Notes: generated by a model not told the origin, from the sequence alone. DNA of 64,000 bases from WVZH01 sp034430895 (GCA_034430895.1 DAOUDW010000102.1:1-64000), one strand, 5' to 3'. Counted from the first letter of the stretch, positions 8,207-16,798 are shown. Numbers and translations are program-made.

Positions 8207-9784
8207 ATGTCTCGGCGTGCGAAGATCATCACACTCATTTTGCTTATTAGCCTCACGGCCTGCGCACAATTGGAGCAGTTCGGCACGAATCTCCGAGCAG
8301 CTACAAACACGCCTCTCGTCAATCGCTCGCTTCCAGCCACCTTCACCCCAACCGCATCAGCGACCGCTATTCCCCCCATTCCTGCGACTCCGGCGATTTC
8401 CGCAGGCTCACAACAATCCGCTTTATTACCCGATTTCGCTGCGGATGCTGATGCCTTTCCCAACGCAACGCGATATGACATCGAAGTAGACGTTGATTTC
8501 TCGCCAGGATCGGCGGAAGCTCAAATCGAAGGTATCGCCCGCATCCGCTTTATCAATCCACTCGAACAAAACATTTCACACATCGTCTTGATGCTTTGGC
8601 CAAATGACGATCAATATCAAGCCCATATGCAGACGGGTTCGGCACTGGTCGAGGGAGAACGCACCTTCCCGAAATCCATCCTAGATGGAAAAGCACTGCG
8701 TCTTGATTTACGACCCTCACTTGCGTCCGGTGAGAGCGTTGACTTCAGTATCCCTTTTTCCCTTGAGATCGGCACGATCCACGACCTCGCGCCCAAGCGC
8801 ATGGGCATTACCGAAGGCGTTCTCATCGCACCGACTTTCTATCCTTTGATCCCCAGGCTGGTAGATGGCAAATGGGACACCTACACTGCCCCACCGGCTG
8901 AAGACACGACCAATTCCGAAGTCGCCTTCTACAGCGTGCGCATCACGGCACACGAATCTCTCGCCGTGGTTGCCACCGGAGTGGAAAATGCAAGAAACAC
9001 TACCCCAGAAGGAAAACAGCAAATTGACTTTCACAGTGGCCCTGTACGCGACTTTGCCTTCGCGGTCGGTCCCCTGGTAACAACAAGCCGGTCATCCGCC
9101 GGGATAACACTGAATGCATGGACACTTCCACAACACAATTCGAATGCACAGACCGTATTGCAAGCAGCTGGGATTCAAGTGGAATTGTTAGGTGAGATTA
9201 TGGGACCATACCCCTACCGCGAACTCGACCTGGTGGATGCACCGAACGCCTTCGAGGGAATCGCATACCCGGGTCTGGTTTTTATCGGAAACATGGGGAC
9301 GAACTGGGTCACCGAATCCACCGTTCGCGGAGTCGCACACCAATGGTTCTATGGGCTGCTTGGAAACGATCAAATGCGCGAACCCTGGCTGGATGAGGCA
9401 ACCGCATCATTCGCCACGGCGCTGTATTACGAACGAGCGTATGGATTGGGTCAAGGCACCGGCTATTTGAGTGACATTCGGGCCATCCTTCGAAGTCACC
9501 CTGATTCCACGCAGCCCATCGGACTGGACATCGCTGGATACGAGAATGAATCCGATTACCGCACCTTCCTCCAGCTCAAGGGAGCCCTGTTTCTCGAAGC
9601 GCTGCGAAACAAACTGGGAACGTACCGTTTTAACGCATTCCTTTCTTCACTATTCACGCAGTATCGCTACGCCATGATGAATACCGAAGATTTCCAAGAT
9701 ATCGCCGAAGCGATCTGCGCATGTGATTTGCAAGAGCTTTTCGACTTGTGGGTCTACGAAGGTGGTGAAGTTATCCCACCTTGA
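8207..9784 (+). CDS. M1-family peptidase-like lipoprotein lacking the zinc/catalytic motif
   Basis: The lipoprotein signal ends in LTAC (Cys19). The rest is an M1-type architecture like the active paralogue at 2881-4344: an N-terminal beta domain and a catalytic-like domain with MGPYPYRELDLVDAP and EPWLDEA. Where HExxH should be, the sequence is R374-G-V-A-H378, so the first zinc His and the catalytic Glu are gone. H378 and the third ligand E397 remain at the normal 18-residue spacing. It is therefore probably not a working peptidase and may bind peptides or act as a scaffold. The reading frame is intact over 525 residues, arguing against a decaying gene. GGGAGGTG upstream supports the ATG at 8207 over the GTG at 8201. 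Confidence 0.82.
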   Translation: MSRRAKIITLILLISLTACAQLEQFGTNLRAATNTPLVNRSLPATFTPTASATAIPPIPATPAISAGSQQSALLPDFAADADAFPNATRYDIEVDVDFSPGSAEAQIEGIARIRFINPLEQNISHIVLMLWPNDDQYQAHMQTGSALVEGERTFPKSILDGKALRLDLRPSLASGESVDFSIPFSLEIGTIHDLAPKRMGITEGVLIAPTFYPLIPRLVDGKWDTYTAPPAEDTTNSEVAFYSVRITAHESLAVVATGVENARNTTPEGKQQIDFHSGPVRDFAFAVGPLVTTSRSSAGITLNAWTLPQHNSNAQTVLQAAGIQVELLGEIMGPYPYRELDLVDAPNAFEGIAYPGLVFIGNMGTNWVTESTVRGVAHQWFYGLLGNDQMREPWLDEATASFATALYYERAYGLGQGTGYLSDIRAILRSHPDSTQPIGLDIAGYENESDYRTFLQLKGALFLEALRNKLGTYRFNAFLSSLFTQYRYAMMNTEDFQDIAEAICACDLQELFDLWVYEGGEVIPP

Positions 9785-9814
9785 TTGGAACTACATACCC
9801 ATTGAAGGATACTA

Positions 9815-9846
9815 AAAGCAGAGAGCCTCATCGGTGGATGAGGCTC
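9815..9846 (-). terminator. Strong hairpin between the peptidase-like gene and flp
   Basis: A perfect ten-pair stem, GAGCCTCATC/GATGAGGCTC (9823-9832 with 9837-9846), has a 4-base loop. On the minus strand it is followed by TCTGCTTTTA, so it mainly serves the Flp pilin gene. It lies between convergent genes and may act both ways. Confidence 0.65.
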
Positions 9847-9877
9847 ATCAGTTATAGCAATATTGCGACGGAAATAA

Positions 9878-10024
9878 TTATATGTTGTTAACGATGTTGC
9901 TGAATACGTTTCCGATGGCAGGTCCAAGCAGTGCCAGGATTACGATCACGACGACGGCGATCAAAACTAAAATCAGAGCATACTCAACCAATCCCTGCCC
10001 TCGTTCCTTCGGAGCAAATAACAT
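9878..10024 (-). CDS. Flp-family (type IVb) pilin
   Basis: A 48-residue open frame encodes a short basic leader (MLFAPKERGQ) and then GLVEYALILVLIAVVV, the signature of Flp/Tad pilins. G-x-x-x-E-Y marks the prepilin peptidase site and the hydrophobic helix forms the pilus core. The tail ends NIVNNI. An AAGGTGG-like ribosome binding site lies upstream, and a strong hairpin terminates it. No tad/cpa assembly genes or prepilin peptidase are seen in the window, so it must depend on a distant assembly cluster. It was identified by direct translation of the minus strand. Confidence 0.85.
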   Translation of the reverse strand: MLFAPKERGQGLVEYALILVLIAVVVIVILALLGPAIGNVFSNIVNNI

Positions 10025-10400
10025 CTTCTTTCACCACCTTTCTGCTTAGATTATCCTAGTTACGTACCAGGTAGACGGATTCCTTAATATCTTTTACTCA
10101 TACTACTAGCAATAGAATATCACAGGAACCATAATGATATACCTTACAGAGTCCTAACGAAAGAAGATGCAAGAACCGGACCACAGTGTATTGCATCTGG
10201 GGATTATGGGCAAGTTGGATGTGATTTTTCATTGTATTGATTTTGGTAAATCCTGGAAAATGAGCCCCATTAAACGCATACCTTTTGGGGCAGTAATTTG
10301 TTTTTACAGTTAAGAACCCAAAACCTGAGAAGTGGTTACTTCAACCATTCACTAGTATACAAGAACACGAGGTCTTTGAAAAAAGGTAGCGAATGAGCTA
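10025..10400. other. Gene-free stretch upstream of flp
   Basis: No convincing coding frame is seen in this 376-bp AT-rich stretch. It presumably holds the flp promoter. A hairpin GCCCCA/TGGGGC (10264-10269 with 10286-10291) is followed on the minus strand by TCATTTT and may end the small gene at 10401-10535. Confidence 0.5.
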
Positions 10401-10535
10401 CTAGCGTATCATTCCGACCAGCATTGTGATAATCATCATCACACCCATGATCGCAAACAGAATCTGCCCAATACGCATCCGTCGCTTCTGCTCGTGACTC
10501 ATTTTTGGCTTTTTATTCTTTTGTTTCTTTGCCAT
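10401..10535 (-). CDS. 44-residue membrane protein of unknown function
   Basis: The start MAKKQKNKKPKMSHEQ is very basic. It is followed by one hydrophobic helix rich in Met and Ile (about residues 22-42) and a short GMIR end. GGAG lies seven bases before the ATG. Basic-tail plus single-helix miniproteins often act as regulatory peptides on membrane complexes, but nothing here identifies a partner. It was found by translating the minus strand. Its composition and ribosome binding site support a real gene, but it has no recognised family. Confidence 0.6.
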   Translation of the reverse strand: MAKKQKNKKPKMSHEQKRRMRIGQILFAIMGVMMIITMLVGMIR

Positions 10536-10796
10536 CGGACACTCCGCATGTCATGATACCATGGAGCCAGAAAGTCGTCCAGACGAGGCAAAAGCGCCAC
10601 AACACAATCACCATTAAATCTGTTTGCCGTTGTCCGATCAACGAACCGATCATTGGTTATATTCCTGCGTTGTTGCAAACAGAATCCAGGCTGCCCGAAT
10701 CTCGACCACACGTGCCTTACACATTGCACATGGGTGTTTGCAGGCAGCACAGGAAAACGCTACCATGAATCCAGAATCCAAAAAGGATAATAAAAC

Positions 10797-12470
10797 ATGA
10801 CAGAAGAAAACCAAAAAATGGATAGCGTTACTGAGGCGCAAGATCAGAAATCGTCATTTCGTTCCCCTCACACGCTCACACTGATCGCACTCATCTTGGG
10901 CTTGCTCTTCGAGATCCTCTTCGACGGTCATCCGACGGGCATCTCCTTTCCCATATGGACCACTGCCTGCACGCTGGCCCTAATCGGAATGGCATGGAAT
11001 GAACGAGTCCAGCCGGCCAAACCAGAATATCTGCTTTCGATCCCCATCGTCGTTCTCTCCATATTTACCTGCTTTCGAATGGAGCCGATGACGGGCATAC
11101 TGAGCATGTTCATCACCCTCCTGATTTTCGGTGTTTGGATCTTCGCCTTTCGCCTCGGGCGGGTGCTGGAGTTCCGCTGGGTGGATTTTATTGTTGCCAC
11201 GATACGCACCCCGTTGGAATCCTTGTTCGGATGGTGGCCGGTTGCCGGTACGACCATCCGCCGAACGATCGGTACTCGAGCCACCCGGAGTAAACTGGCT
11301 GCCGTCCTGCGAGGGTTGCTGCTCGCGATTCCGATTGTTTACATCTTCTTATGGCTACTGGCCAGCGCCGACATGATATTCGCCGACTTTGTCAAGGATA
11401 TCTTACAATGGCTGGATGTTGAACGCCTGATGCAGTTCCTCCGGCGGTTGATTATCGTTCTTTTCGCCGCAGCATTTTCACTCGGTGCCATCGTCATGGC
11501 ACTCCGGGAACGGGTAGAACACATTGTCGGGCACGAACAGAAGGCTTCCACCCCATTTCTCGGACTCATCGAGGCCACAGTCATCATGGTGTTGATCAAT
11601 CTTCTCTTTGGCATCTTCGTCGTCATCCAGTTCGCCTATCTGTTCGGGGGAGATGCCAACATCACCGCTGCTGGTTACAACTACTCGGAATATGCCCGCA
11701 GAGGGTTTTTTGAATTGACGATTCTGGCAGCTTTGAGTCTCGGATTGATCATCGCTTTGGGACGCGGGACGAAACGGGAAAGCATTTCGGCGAAGCGCTG
11801 GTTCAACGCGCTGAGCACATGTCTCGTCGTGTTGATGGGCGTCATATTAGTCTCTGCGATCAAACGTCTTCTGCTGTATGAGGACGCCTATGGATTTACC
11901 CGCCTGCGCACCTACACCCACGTTGCCATCATCTGGATGGGCGTTATGTTTGTCGTCTTCCTCGTCATGCTCTATCGGGAACGCTTGCGCCGCTTCGCTC
12001 CAGCTGCCGCACTCGGTGTGCTGGGTTTCACGTTGACGCTCAACTTGCTGAACGTCGATGCCTTCATCGTAAGGCAGAATGTAAAGCGCTATACGACAAC
12101 CGGGGATATCGGAATTTTCCAAAATTCCAGCGGACGGGTAGGAATTAGAACAGCGAAACTCGATCTGCGTTATCTATTCGATCTTTCCTACGACGCCATT
12201 CCTGGGTTGGTCGACTTCGTCGACGACGCACAGGGAGAAATCCGCACCGAACTCGTCTCCCAGCTGGCCTGCGAACGAGAGAAGCTCGATTCCCGTATGC
12301 AAAGCCTGAAATGGCCTTCCTTACACTTTACACGGCTGCGGGCACAGCGTGCACTCGAAGGAATCTCCGATTTACTGGACGAGTATCCGGTTGTACACGA
12401 CAGAAACGGTCGCGTCGTTGAAGTAGATGGTGAATACGAGCAATGCTATCGGGACTTCGACTGGGATTGA
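10797..12470 (+). CDS. DUF4173/DUF4153-type polytopic membrane protein
   Basis: This 557-residue protein has about ten hydrophobic segments through residue ~420 and then a soluble C-terminal tail rich in charged residues. The segment NYSEYARRGFFELTILAAL is characteristic of DUF4153/DUF4173 proteins, which are widespread membrane proteins of unknown role. The N-terminus is polar (MTEENQKMDSVTEAQDQ), and AAGGA precedes the ATG. It appears to be a single-gene unit, ended by a strong terminator about 30 bp after the stop. I see no sequence basis for a transport or enzymatic assignment. Confidence 0.75.
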   Translation: MTEENQKMDSVTEAQDQKSSFRSPHTLTLIALILGLLFEILFDGHPTGISFPIWTTACTLALIGMAWNERVQPAKPEYLLSIPIVVLSIFTCFRMEPMTGILSMFITLLIFGVWIFAFRLGRVLEFRWVDFIVATIRTPLESLFGWWPVAGTTIRRTIGTRATRSKLAAVLRGLLLAIPIVYIFLWLLASADMIFADFVKDILQWLDVERLMQFLRRLIIVLFAAAFSLGAIVMALRERVEHIVGHEQKASTPFLGLIEATVIMVLINLLFGIFVVIQFAYLFGGDANITAAGYNYSEYARRGFFELTILAALSLGLIIALGRGTKRESISAKRWFNALSTCLVVLMGVILVSAIKRLLLYEDAYGFTRLRTYTHVAIIWMGVMFVVFLVMLYRERLRRFAPAAALGVLGFTLTLNLLNVDAFIVRQNVKRYTTTGDIGIFQNSSGRVGIRTAKLDLRYLFDLSYDAIPGLVDFVDDAQGEIRTELVSQLACEREKLDSRMQSLKWPSLHFTRLRAQRALEGISDLLDEYPVVHDRNGRVVEVDGEYEQCYRDFDWD

Positions 12471-12501
12471 AACGAAAAAGCAACCCGGTGAATCAAAACG
12501 C

Positions 12502-12534
12502 AAAGGCCTCCCTCATGAACCGGGAGGCCTTTTT
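12502..12534. terminator. Bidirectional rho-independent terminator
   Basis: A perfect 11-bp stem, AAAGGCCTCCC/GGGAGGCCTTT (12502-12512 with 12522-12532), has flanking A and T runs. It separates the convergent DUF4173 and methyltransferase genes. Confidence 0.9.
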
Positions 12535-12556
12535 AATAAAAGTCAAACGAATTCGG

Positions 12557-13123
12557 TCATTTCTCGCCAACGATCCAGACCGTTGCACCCTCCCGCTTCA
12601 CGGTCGTTTTCGCGCCGTACTCTTCCAACCGTGCAGCGATCTTTTCCGCAAGCACGAAATGACTGCGGAATAAGGCCAGTTTCTCCGCCAGAGCGAGAAT
12701 CTTCACACCGAAGCGCCGAATGTCCGGCTCTTCGATCACCACGCGTCCACCGGGCGCAAGGACGCGCCAAAACTCTCGAAGACTCTCTTCCTGGTCCAGC
12801 AAGTGGTGATAGGCATCCACAACGATCACTCGTTCGAAGCTCCCGTCCGCAAAAGCTACTCTTTCGGTCTCACTGCCTACCGCACAACACAGTCCGTCCT
12901 TCAGCTGTGTCTGGCGCAGCATGTTCACGGAAACATCGCTGATCACCAGCATGCCCGCTTGATCAACGAGCTGCTGCGCGATGCGCCCTGTCCCACCGGC
13001 GGCATCGAGTAAGCGACCCGCGATCGGTAAACCAGCAACCTGAGCCAAGTGATCGTTATCGGGAATACGGATCAGACGATCGTAGAGCGGTGCAAGGATG
13101 TCGAAATGATCGAATATCGGCAT
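12557..13123 (-). CDS. Class I SAM-dependent methyltransferase
   Basis: The 188-residue enzyme has motif I LLDAAGGTGRIA, the acidic strand-2 end VISDVSVNML and the motif VIVVDAYHHLLDQEESLREF, typical of the Methyltransf_11/UbiE group. It would transfer a methyl group from S-adenosylmethionine to a small molecule, possibly a quinone or lipid precursor; the substrate is unknown. The chosen ATG at 13123 gives a start MPIFDHFD typical of the family and has CGGAG seven bases upstream. An upstream start would add 29 residues that look non-homologous. It diverges from the GNAT gene. Confidence 0.8.
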   Translation of the reverse strand: MPIFDHFDILAPLYDRLIRIPDNDHLAQVAGLPIAGRLLDAAGGTGRIAQQLVDQAGMLVISDVSVNMLRQTQLKDGLCCAVGSETERVAFADGSFERVIVVDAYHHLLDQEESLREFWRVLAPGGRVVIEEPDIRRFGVKILALAEKLALFRSHFVLAEKIAARLEEYGAKTTVKREGATVWIVGEK

Positions 13124-13209
13124 TGAAACTCCGAAGTAACCTATAATAAGATATCTTACCACCCAAAATCTACATAGATTGTGTGGATCATTTTCACGTT
13201 TGGAGAACA

Positions 13210-13710
13210 ATGTCGAACATCGTTATCCACACGAAAACGGAAGCGGACCAAGCATGGTGCGCCGATCTTCTCACTACCCACTGGGGATCAACTCAGGTGG
13301 TAAGCCGCGGTCGTCTGCACGACGCCAATACGCTCCCGGGATTTATTGCCGAATCACAAGGTATGCCCGTAGGCCTCTTGACCTATCGAATCGAAGACAC
13401 AGAGTGCGAAATTGTCTCCCTCAACAGCCTGTTCGAGAAACGAGGAATTGCCTCAACGCTGCTGGATGCGATTGAGAAGGAAGCCATCCATCATGGTTGC
13501 CATCGGCTTTGGCTGACCACCACAAACGATAATATCCCCGCCCTGCACTTCTACCAGAAGCGAGGATTCACAATTGTGGCTTTGCATCCCAACGCCGTTC
13601 GTGCGGCCAGAGAGGTAAAACCGGAAATTCCCGAACGCGGCTGGGAAGATATCCCCATTCGGGACGAAATCGAGTTGGAGAAAATCCTTCAGCCATCAAG
13701 CCGAAGTTAG
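13210..13710 (+). CDS. GNAT-family N-acetyltransferase
   Basis: The 166-residue protein shows the GNAT fold: the acetyl-CoA pyrophosphate loop region LFEKRGIASTLLDAIEKEA, then LWLTTTNDNIPALHFYQKRGF. The C-terminal extension (AAREVKPEIPERGWEDIPI) is common in a subgroup of small-molecule acetyltransferases. It transfers an acetyl group from acetyl-CoA to an amine; the acceptor is unknown. GGAG five bases before the ATG at 13210 supports this start over the upstream in-frame codon at 13183. The gene is divergent from the methyltransferase. Confidence 0.85.
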   Translation: MSNIVIHTKTEADQAWCADLLTTHWGSTQVVSRGRLHDANTLPGFIAESQGMPVGLLTYRIEDTECEIVSLNSLFEKRGIASTLLDAIEKEAIHHGCHRLWLTTTNDNIPALHFYQKRGFTIVALHPNAVRAAREVKPEIPERGWEDIPIRDEIELEKILQPSSRS

Positions 13711-13887
13711 ATGGGGGGACCATTTCCTGTTCGTAAATCGATCGTATAAACCCATTCACAGGTGTGTGAATCCGGTGTCAGCTCGCCAAGTTTATGGTAC
13801 GATGCTGTCTTGAACGTTCGACTGTCGTCGAACGCTCCGGATGGGAAATTCGGGTTAGTCAGAAGTCAAGCCATCGAGCACAAGTTC

Positions 13888-14667
13888 ATGCGAATTACAC
13901 GTTTTCGTCAAACCCCCACGTCACCCATTCTTTGGGGTTGGATCGCCGATGAGCACATCGGCATTCTCGACGGATCACCATTTGAAGAATTCCGCCGCGA
14001 GGAAGCCACGCTCTCGCTTGACTCTATACACCTGCTGCCACCGGTATCTCCCGGGAAAATCGTCTGCGTCGGGCGTAACTACGTCGCACATGCGGAAGAG
14101 CATGATGCCGAAGTACCCGATCTGCCCTTACTTTTTCTCAAACCGGCGACGACGGTCATCGGACCTGGAGAGACGATCGTTCTACCACCGCAATCGAATC
14201 AAATCGAACACGAAGCGGAGCTCGCCGTCATTATCGCACAGCAAGGCCGTTGGATCCGTGCAGAAGATACCGGTGATTACATCCTCGGCTATACCGCAGC
14301 CAACGATGTGACCGCTCGCGACCTCCAGCAGCGTGATGGACAATGGACGCGCAGCAAGGGTTTCGATACCTTCTGTCCGCTTGGACCCTGGATCGAAACC
14401 GAACTCGATCCCTCCGATGTATTGATCACTTGTTCGGTGAATGGACAGATGCGCCAAATGGCTTCCACTCGCGACATAGTATTCACCGTTCCTCAACTCA
14501 TCGCTTTCGTCTCCTCGATCATGACGCTCATGCCCGGCGACTTGATTCTTACGGGAACCCCCGCCGGGGTTGGTATACTAACCGACGGTGACGAGGTCAC
14601 CGTAGATATCGAGGGAATCGGCACCCTGCGGAATCCAGTCCGCAGTCAGCCGAAAGACGAAGAATAA
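13888..14667 (+). CDS. Fumarylacetoacetate hydrolase (FAH)-family protein
   Basis: The 259-residue protein has the FAH core: GKIVCVGRNYVAHAEEH, LFLKPATTVIGPGETI, the metal ligands in IEHEAELAVII and GYTAANDVTARDLQ. Family members hydrolyse or tautomerise acylpyruvate-type compounds or act in aromatic catabolism (HpcE/FAHD1-like) using Mg or Mn. With no catabolic neighbours, a housekeeping acylpyruvase or oxaloacetate-tautomerase role is most likely, by inference. The ATG at 13888 gives the usual FAH start, but no strong ribosome binding site is seen and an upstream start cannot be excluded. It ends 25 bp before dcd, so the two may be co-transcribed. Confidence 0.85.
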   Translation: MRITRFRQTPTSPILWGWIADEHIGILDGSPFEEFRREEATLSLDSIHLLPPVSPGKIVCVGRNYVAHAEEHDAEVPDLPLLFLKPATTVIGPGETIVLPPQSNQIEHEAELAVIIAQQGRWIRAEDTGDYILGYTAANDVTARDLQQRDGQWTRSKGFDTFCPLGPWIETELDPSDVLITCSVNGQMRQMASTRDIVFTVPQLIAFVSSIMTLMPGDLILTGTPAGVGILTDGDEVTVDIEGIGTLRNPVRSQPKDEE

Positions 14668-14692
14668 TCAACCTGCATAGAGGAGGCGTTAC

Positions 14693-15247
14693 ATGGGGCT
14701 CAAACCCGACCACTGGATTGTAAAAATGGCACGAGAAAACAAGATGATCGATCCTTTTGCCGCGGAGCAAGTGCGCGACAATGTCATCTCGTATGGTGTC
14801 TCTTCGTACGGATACGACATTCGCGTGGCAAACGAGTTCAAAATCTTCACCAACGTATACTCCGCCATCGTCGATCCAAAACAATTCGACGAGGCATCCA
14901 TGGTCGATCTCAAAGCAGATGTCTGTGTTATTCCACCCAATTCCTTCGCCCTGGCACGAACCGTAGAGTACTTCCGCATCCCCCGAAGCGTACTTACGAT
15001 TTGTGTGGGCAAGTCGACCTACGCCCGCTGCGGAATTATCGTGAACGTAACGCCCTTCGAGCCTGAGTGGGAAGGTTTCGTCACCCTGGAGATTTCCAAC
15101 ACCACCCCGCTGCCGGCGAAGATCTACGCCAACGAAGGCATCGCCCAGGTGCTCTTCTTCGAAGCCGACGAGGAATGCCGGCAATCGTACGCGGATAAGA
15201 AGGGGAAGTATCAAAAGCAGAAGGAAATCGTGCTGCCCAGAATGTAA
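14693..15247 (+). CDS. dcd: dCTP deaminase
   Basis: The 184-residue trimeric dUTPase-fold enzyme deaminates dCTP to dUTP for thymidylate synthesis. It contains VSSYGYDIRVANEF, the nucleotide-binding CVGKSTYARCGI and the catalytic-region segment VTPFEPEWEGFVTLEI, where the Glu in EPEWEG is the catalytic residue of the family. Length matches typical Dcd (about 180-190). AGAGGAGG precedes the ATG. It follows the FAH gene by 25 bp. Whether it is mono- or bifunctional (dCTP deaminase/dUTPase) cannot be settled by eye. Confidence 0.93.
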   Translation: MGLKPDHWIVKMARENKMIDPFAAEQVRDNVISYGVSSYGYDIRVANEFKIFTNVYSAIVDPKQFDEASMVDLKADVCVIPPNSFALARTVEYFRIPRSVLTICVGKSTYARCGIIVNVTPFEPEWEGFVTLEISNTTPLPAKIYANEGIAQVLFFEADEECRQSYADKKGKYQKQKEIVLPRM

Positions 15248-15344
15248 GCCAGAGATAACGATTTCAATACAGACGGAGTTGTCCCAATAATCATCAATTC
15301 ACAATTGGATGACGAAAAACAACACCCAATCCATAAAAACGCCG

Positions 15345-15374
15345 TGTAGGGGCGGTTCGCGAACCGCCCCTACA
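15345..15374. repeat. Perfect 30-bp GC-rich palindrome
   Basis: Each 15-base arm is perfect (left arm TGTAGGGGCGGTTCG, 15345-15359), with no loop. It is the first of three adjacent hairpins downstream of dcd and looks like a REP-type intergenic element. Such GGGGCGGTTCG-type palindromes are recurrent in some bacterial genomes, but copy number here is unknown. Confidence 0.7.
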
Positions 15375-15380
15375 ATTCTT

Positions 15381-15415
15381 CATGGAGGTGTCGCCTAGGG
15401 ACACCCCGATCCATG
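15381..15415. repeat. Nested inverted repeat
   Basis: Outer arms CATGGA/TCCATG (15381-15386, 15410-15415) enclose inner arms GGTGTC/GACACC (15387-15392, 15400-15405). Confidence 0.6.
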
Positions 15416-15430
15416 ACCACCCAATTCCAT

Positions 15431-15467
15431 GCAGGGGCTGCCCTTTCGGGACAGCCCCTTCGTTTTT
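15431..15467 (+). terminator. Hairpin with T-run, likely dcd operon terminator
   Basis: AGGGGCTG..CCC pairs with GGG.CAGCCCCT around a TTTC loop (15433-15459, one bulged base). CGTTTTTC follows. It is the third hairpin of the group. Confidence 0.65.
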
Positions 15468-15486
15468 CTTACAACGAGCTGTTTTC

Positions 15487-16611
15487 CTAAATCTGGAATT
15501 CTCCGGACTGGTAAAACAATTCGCCATCGACCAAAATCTGGCCACGATCGCGCATATCGCAGATCATATCCCAATGGATGGCGCTCTCGTTACTCGACCC
15601 CGTCTCCGGATAACCCGCACCGAGCGCCATGTGGATCGTGCCACCGATCTTTTCGTCGAAGAGGATGTTCTTGATGAAGCGATCAATGCGTTTGTTGGTT
15701 CCCACTGCAAACTCACCCACATAACTCGCCCCAGCGTCAGTTTCCAGCATACTGAGGAGATAATCTTCGTTTTTCTCGGCGCTGGCTTTCACCACTTTAC
15801 CAGATTCAAAATGCAGTTCGATACCGGCAACCTCCCGGCCGCCGCGAATTGCTGGATAGGAGAAGCGGATCCAACCGTCGATCGAATCCTCCACCGGCCC
15901 GGTAAAAATTTCCCCGCTGGGCATGTTGCGTGTGCCGTCGGAGTTGATAAACGTGCGACCTTCAATCGAAAGGGTGAGATCCACATTCGTTCCACGCACT
16001 TCTACGTTCTTTTTACCGACCAGCCAATCCACCAAATGCTGCTGTTCGTCATGCACGGCATTCCACGCCGCTATGGGGTCATCCTGATCGGCAAACGTGG
16101 TGCCGTAGACGAAATCCTCGAATTCCGCAAGACTCATTTCTGCATCCTGGGCGTATGCTTCGGTCGGGAAAAGGGTGATCACCCAGCGCAGATCGCCGGA
16201 TGCCGAGCGCTGCATGAAAGTATTTGAAAGCTCACTGTGCGCATTCGCTCGCATACTTTGTTTGGCCGGATCGACGTTGCTGAGAACGCGTGTGTTCATC
16301 GAACTACGAACGTTAATCATCACATCGAACTCCGAGCGAATGATTTTCTCAAAGCGGTGCACGTGCTGCACTTGATCCTCGTTGCCTTCCGTGAAAAGGA
16401 TGTAGTCCAGACCCTCGAGCTCGACACGCGATCGCAGCAACCCGAGCATCACGTAGGGATAACCACCCGCGAGGATGATTTCACGGTAGATTTCCTCAAC
16501 CAGCGGGAAACCCGCCGGCTGTGTGTAAATCGCCACTTCGTCTTTCGGCTGCACTCTGGTCGAATAATGAACCAACGTTTTCGCAAGATTAACCACACGT
16601 GAATCTGCCAT
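15487..16611 (-). CDS. M29-family metalloaminopeptidase
   Basis: This 374-residue protein matches thermophilic M29 aminopeptidases (AmpS/PepS). Metal-site segments are NMPSGEIFTGPVEDS and, near the C-terminus, EFAVGTNKRID and GAGYPETGSSNESAIHWDM, supplying the Glu, His, Tyr and Asp ligands. These enzymes remove N-terminal residues from peptides in the cytoplasm using Co or Zn ions. No signal peptide is seen. Length is slightly below the usual ~400 but all motifs are present. The ATG at 16611 yields a normal N-terminus (MADSRVVNLAKTLV), though the ribosome binding site is weak. It is transcribed alone. Confidence 0.9.
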   Translation of the reverse strand: MADSRVVNLAKTLVHYSTRVQPKDEVAIYTQPAGFPLVEEIYREIILAGGYPYVMLGLLRSRVELEGLDYILFTEGNEDQVQHVHRFEKIIRSEFDVMINVRSSMNTRVLSNVDPAKQSMRANAHSELSNTFMQRSASGDLRWVITLFPTEAYAQDAEMSLAEFEDFVYGTTFADQDDPIAAWNAVHDEQQHLVDWLVGKKNVEVRGTNVDLTLSIEGRTFINSDGTRNMPSGEIFTGPVEDSIDGWIRFSYPAIRGGREVAGIELHFESGKVVKASAEKNEDYLLSMLETDAGASYVGEFAVGTNKRIDRFIKNILFDEKIGGTIHMALGAGYPETGSSNESAIHWDMICDMRDRGQILVDGELFYQSGEFQI

Positions 16612-16701
16612 GGGTCACATCCAGTTCTGATTTATTTGTCTCGATTATATCAACGGGATCAATGTATCGAAGGAGTGAATGATCGGGCTGAAAATAGTGA
16701 T

Positions 16702-16731
16702 TTGTTTAATTGCGACTCCGTGCCTGATAAT
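16702..16731 (+). promoter_or_regulatory. Possible promoter of a small RNA
   Basis: TTGTTT (16702-16707), an 18-bp spacer and GATAAT (16726-16731) lie just upstream of two hairpins and a T-run, with no coding frame between. Confidence 0.35.
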
Positions 16732-16737
16732 ATCTTG

Positions 16738-16798
16738 ACAGCGCCAACGTTAATTCGTTGGCCCTCGGTCACCCTTTACAGGGTGGCCGTTTGTTTTT
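16738..16798 (+). ncRNA. Candidate small RNA with two hairpins
   Basis: Hairpin 1 is GCCAACG/CGTTGGC (16743-16749 with 16756-16762). Hairpin 2 is GGTCACCC/GGGTGGCC (16767-16774 with 16781-16788), followed by GTTTGTTTTT, like a terminator. No plus-strand gene precedes it, so a terminator alone would have nothing to end. A promoter-like pair sits at the right distance upstream. An alternative is a leftover terminator. Confidence 0.35.

Noticed and set aside
10499..10796. Short open frames on both strands between the 44-residue protein and the DUF4173 gene
   Set aside because: The products look random. One minus-strand frame has CAACKHPCAMC, which recalls a Cys motif, but it overlaps the start of the DUF4173 gene and has no ribosome binding site.
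15345..15467. Possible CRISPR array
   Set aside because: The three hairpins differ in sequence and have no regular repeat-spacer pattern.
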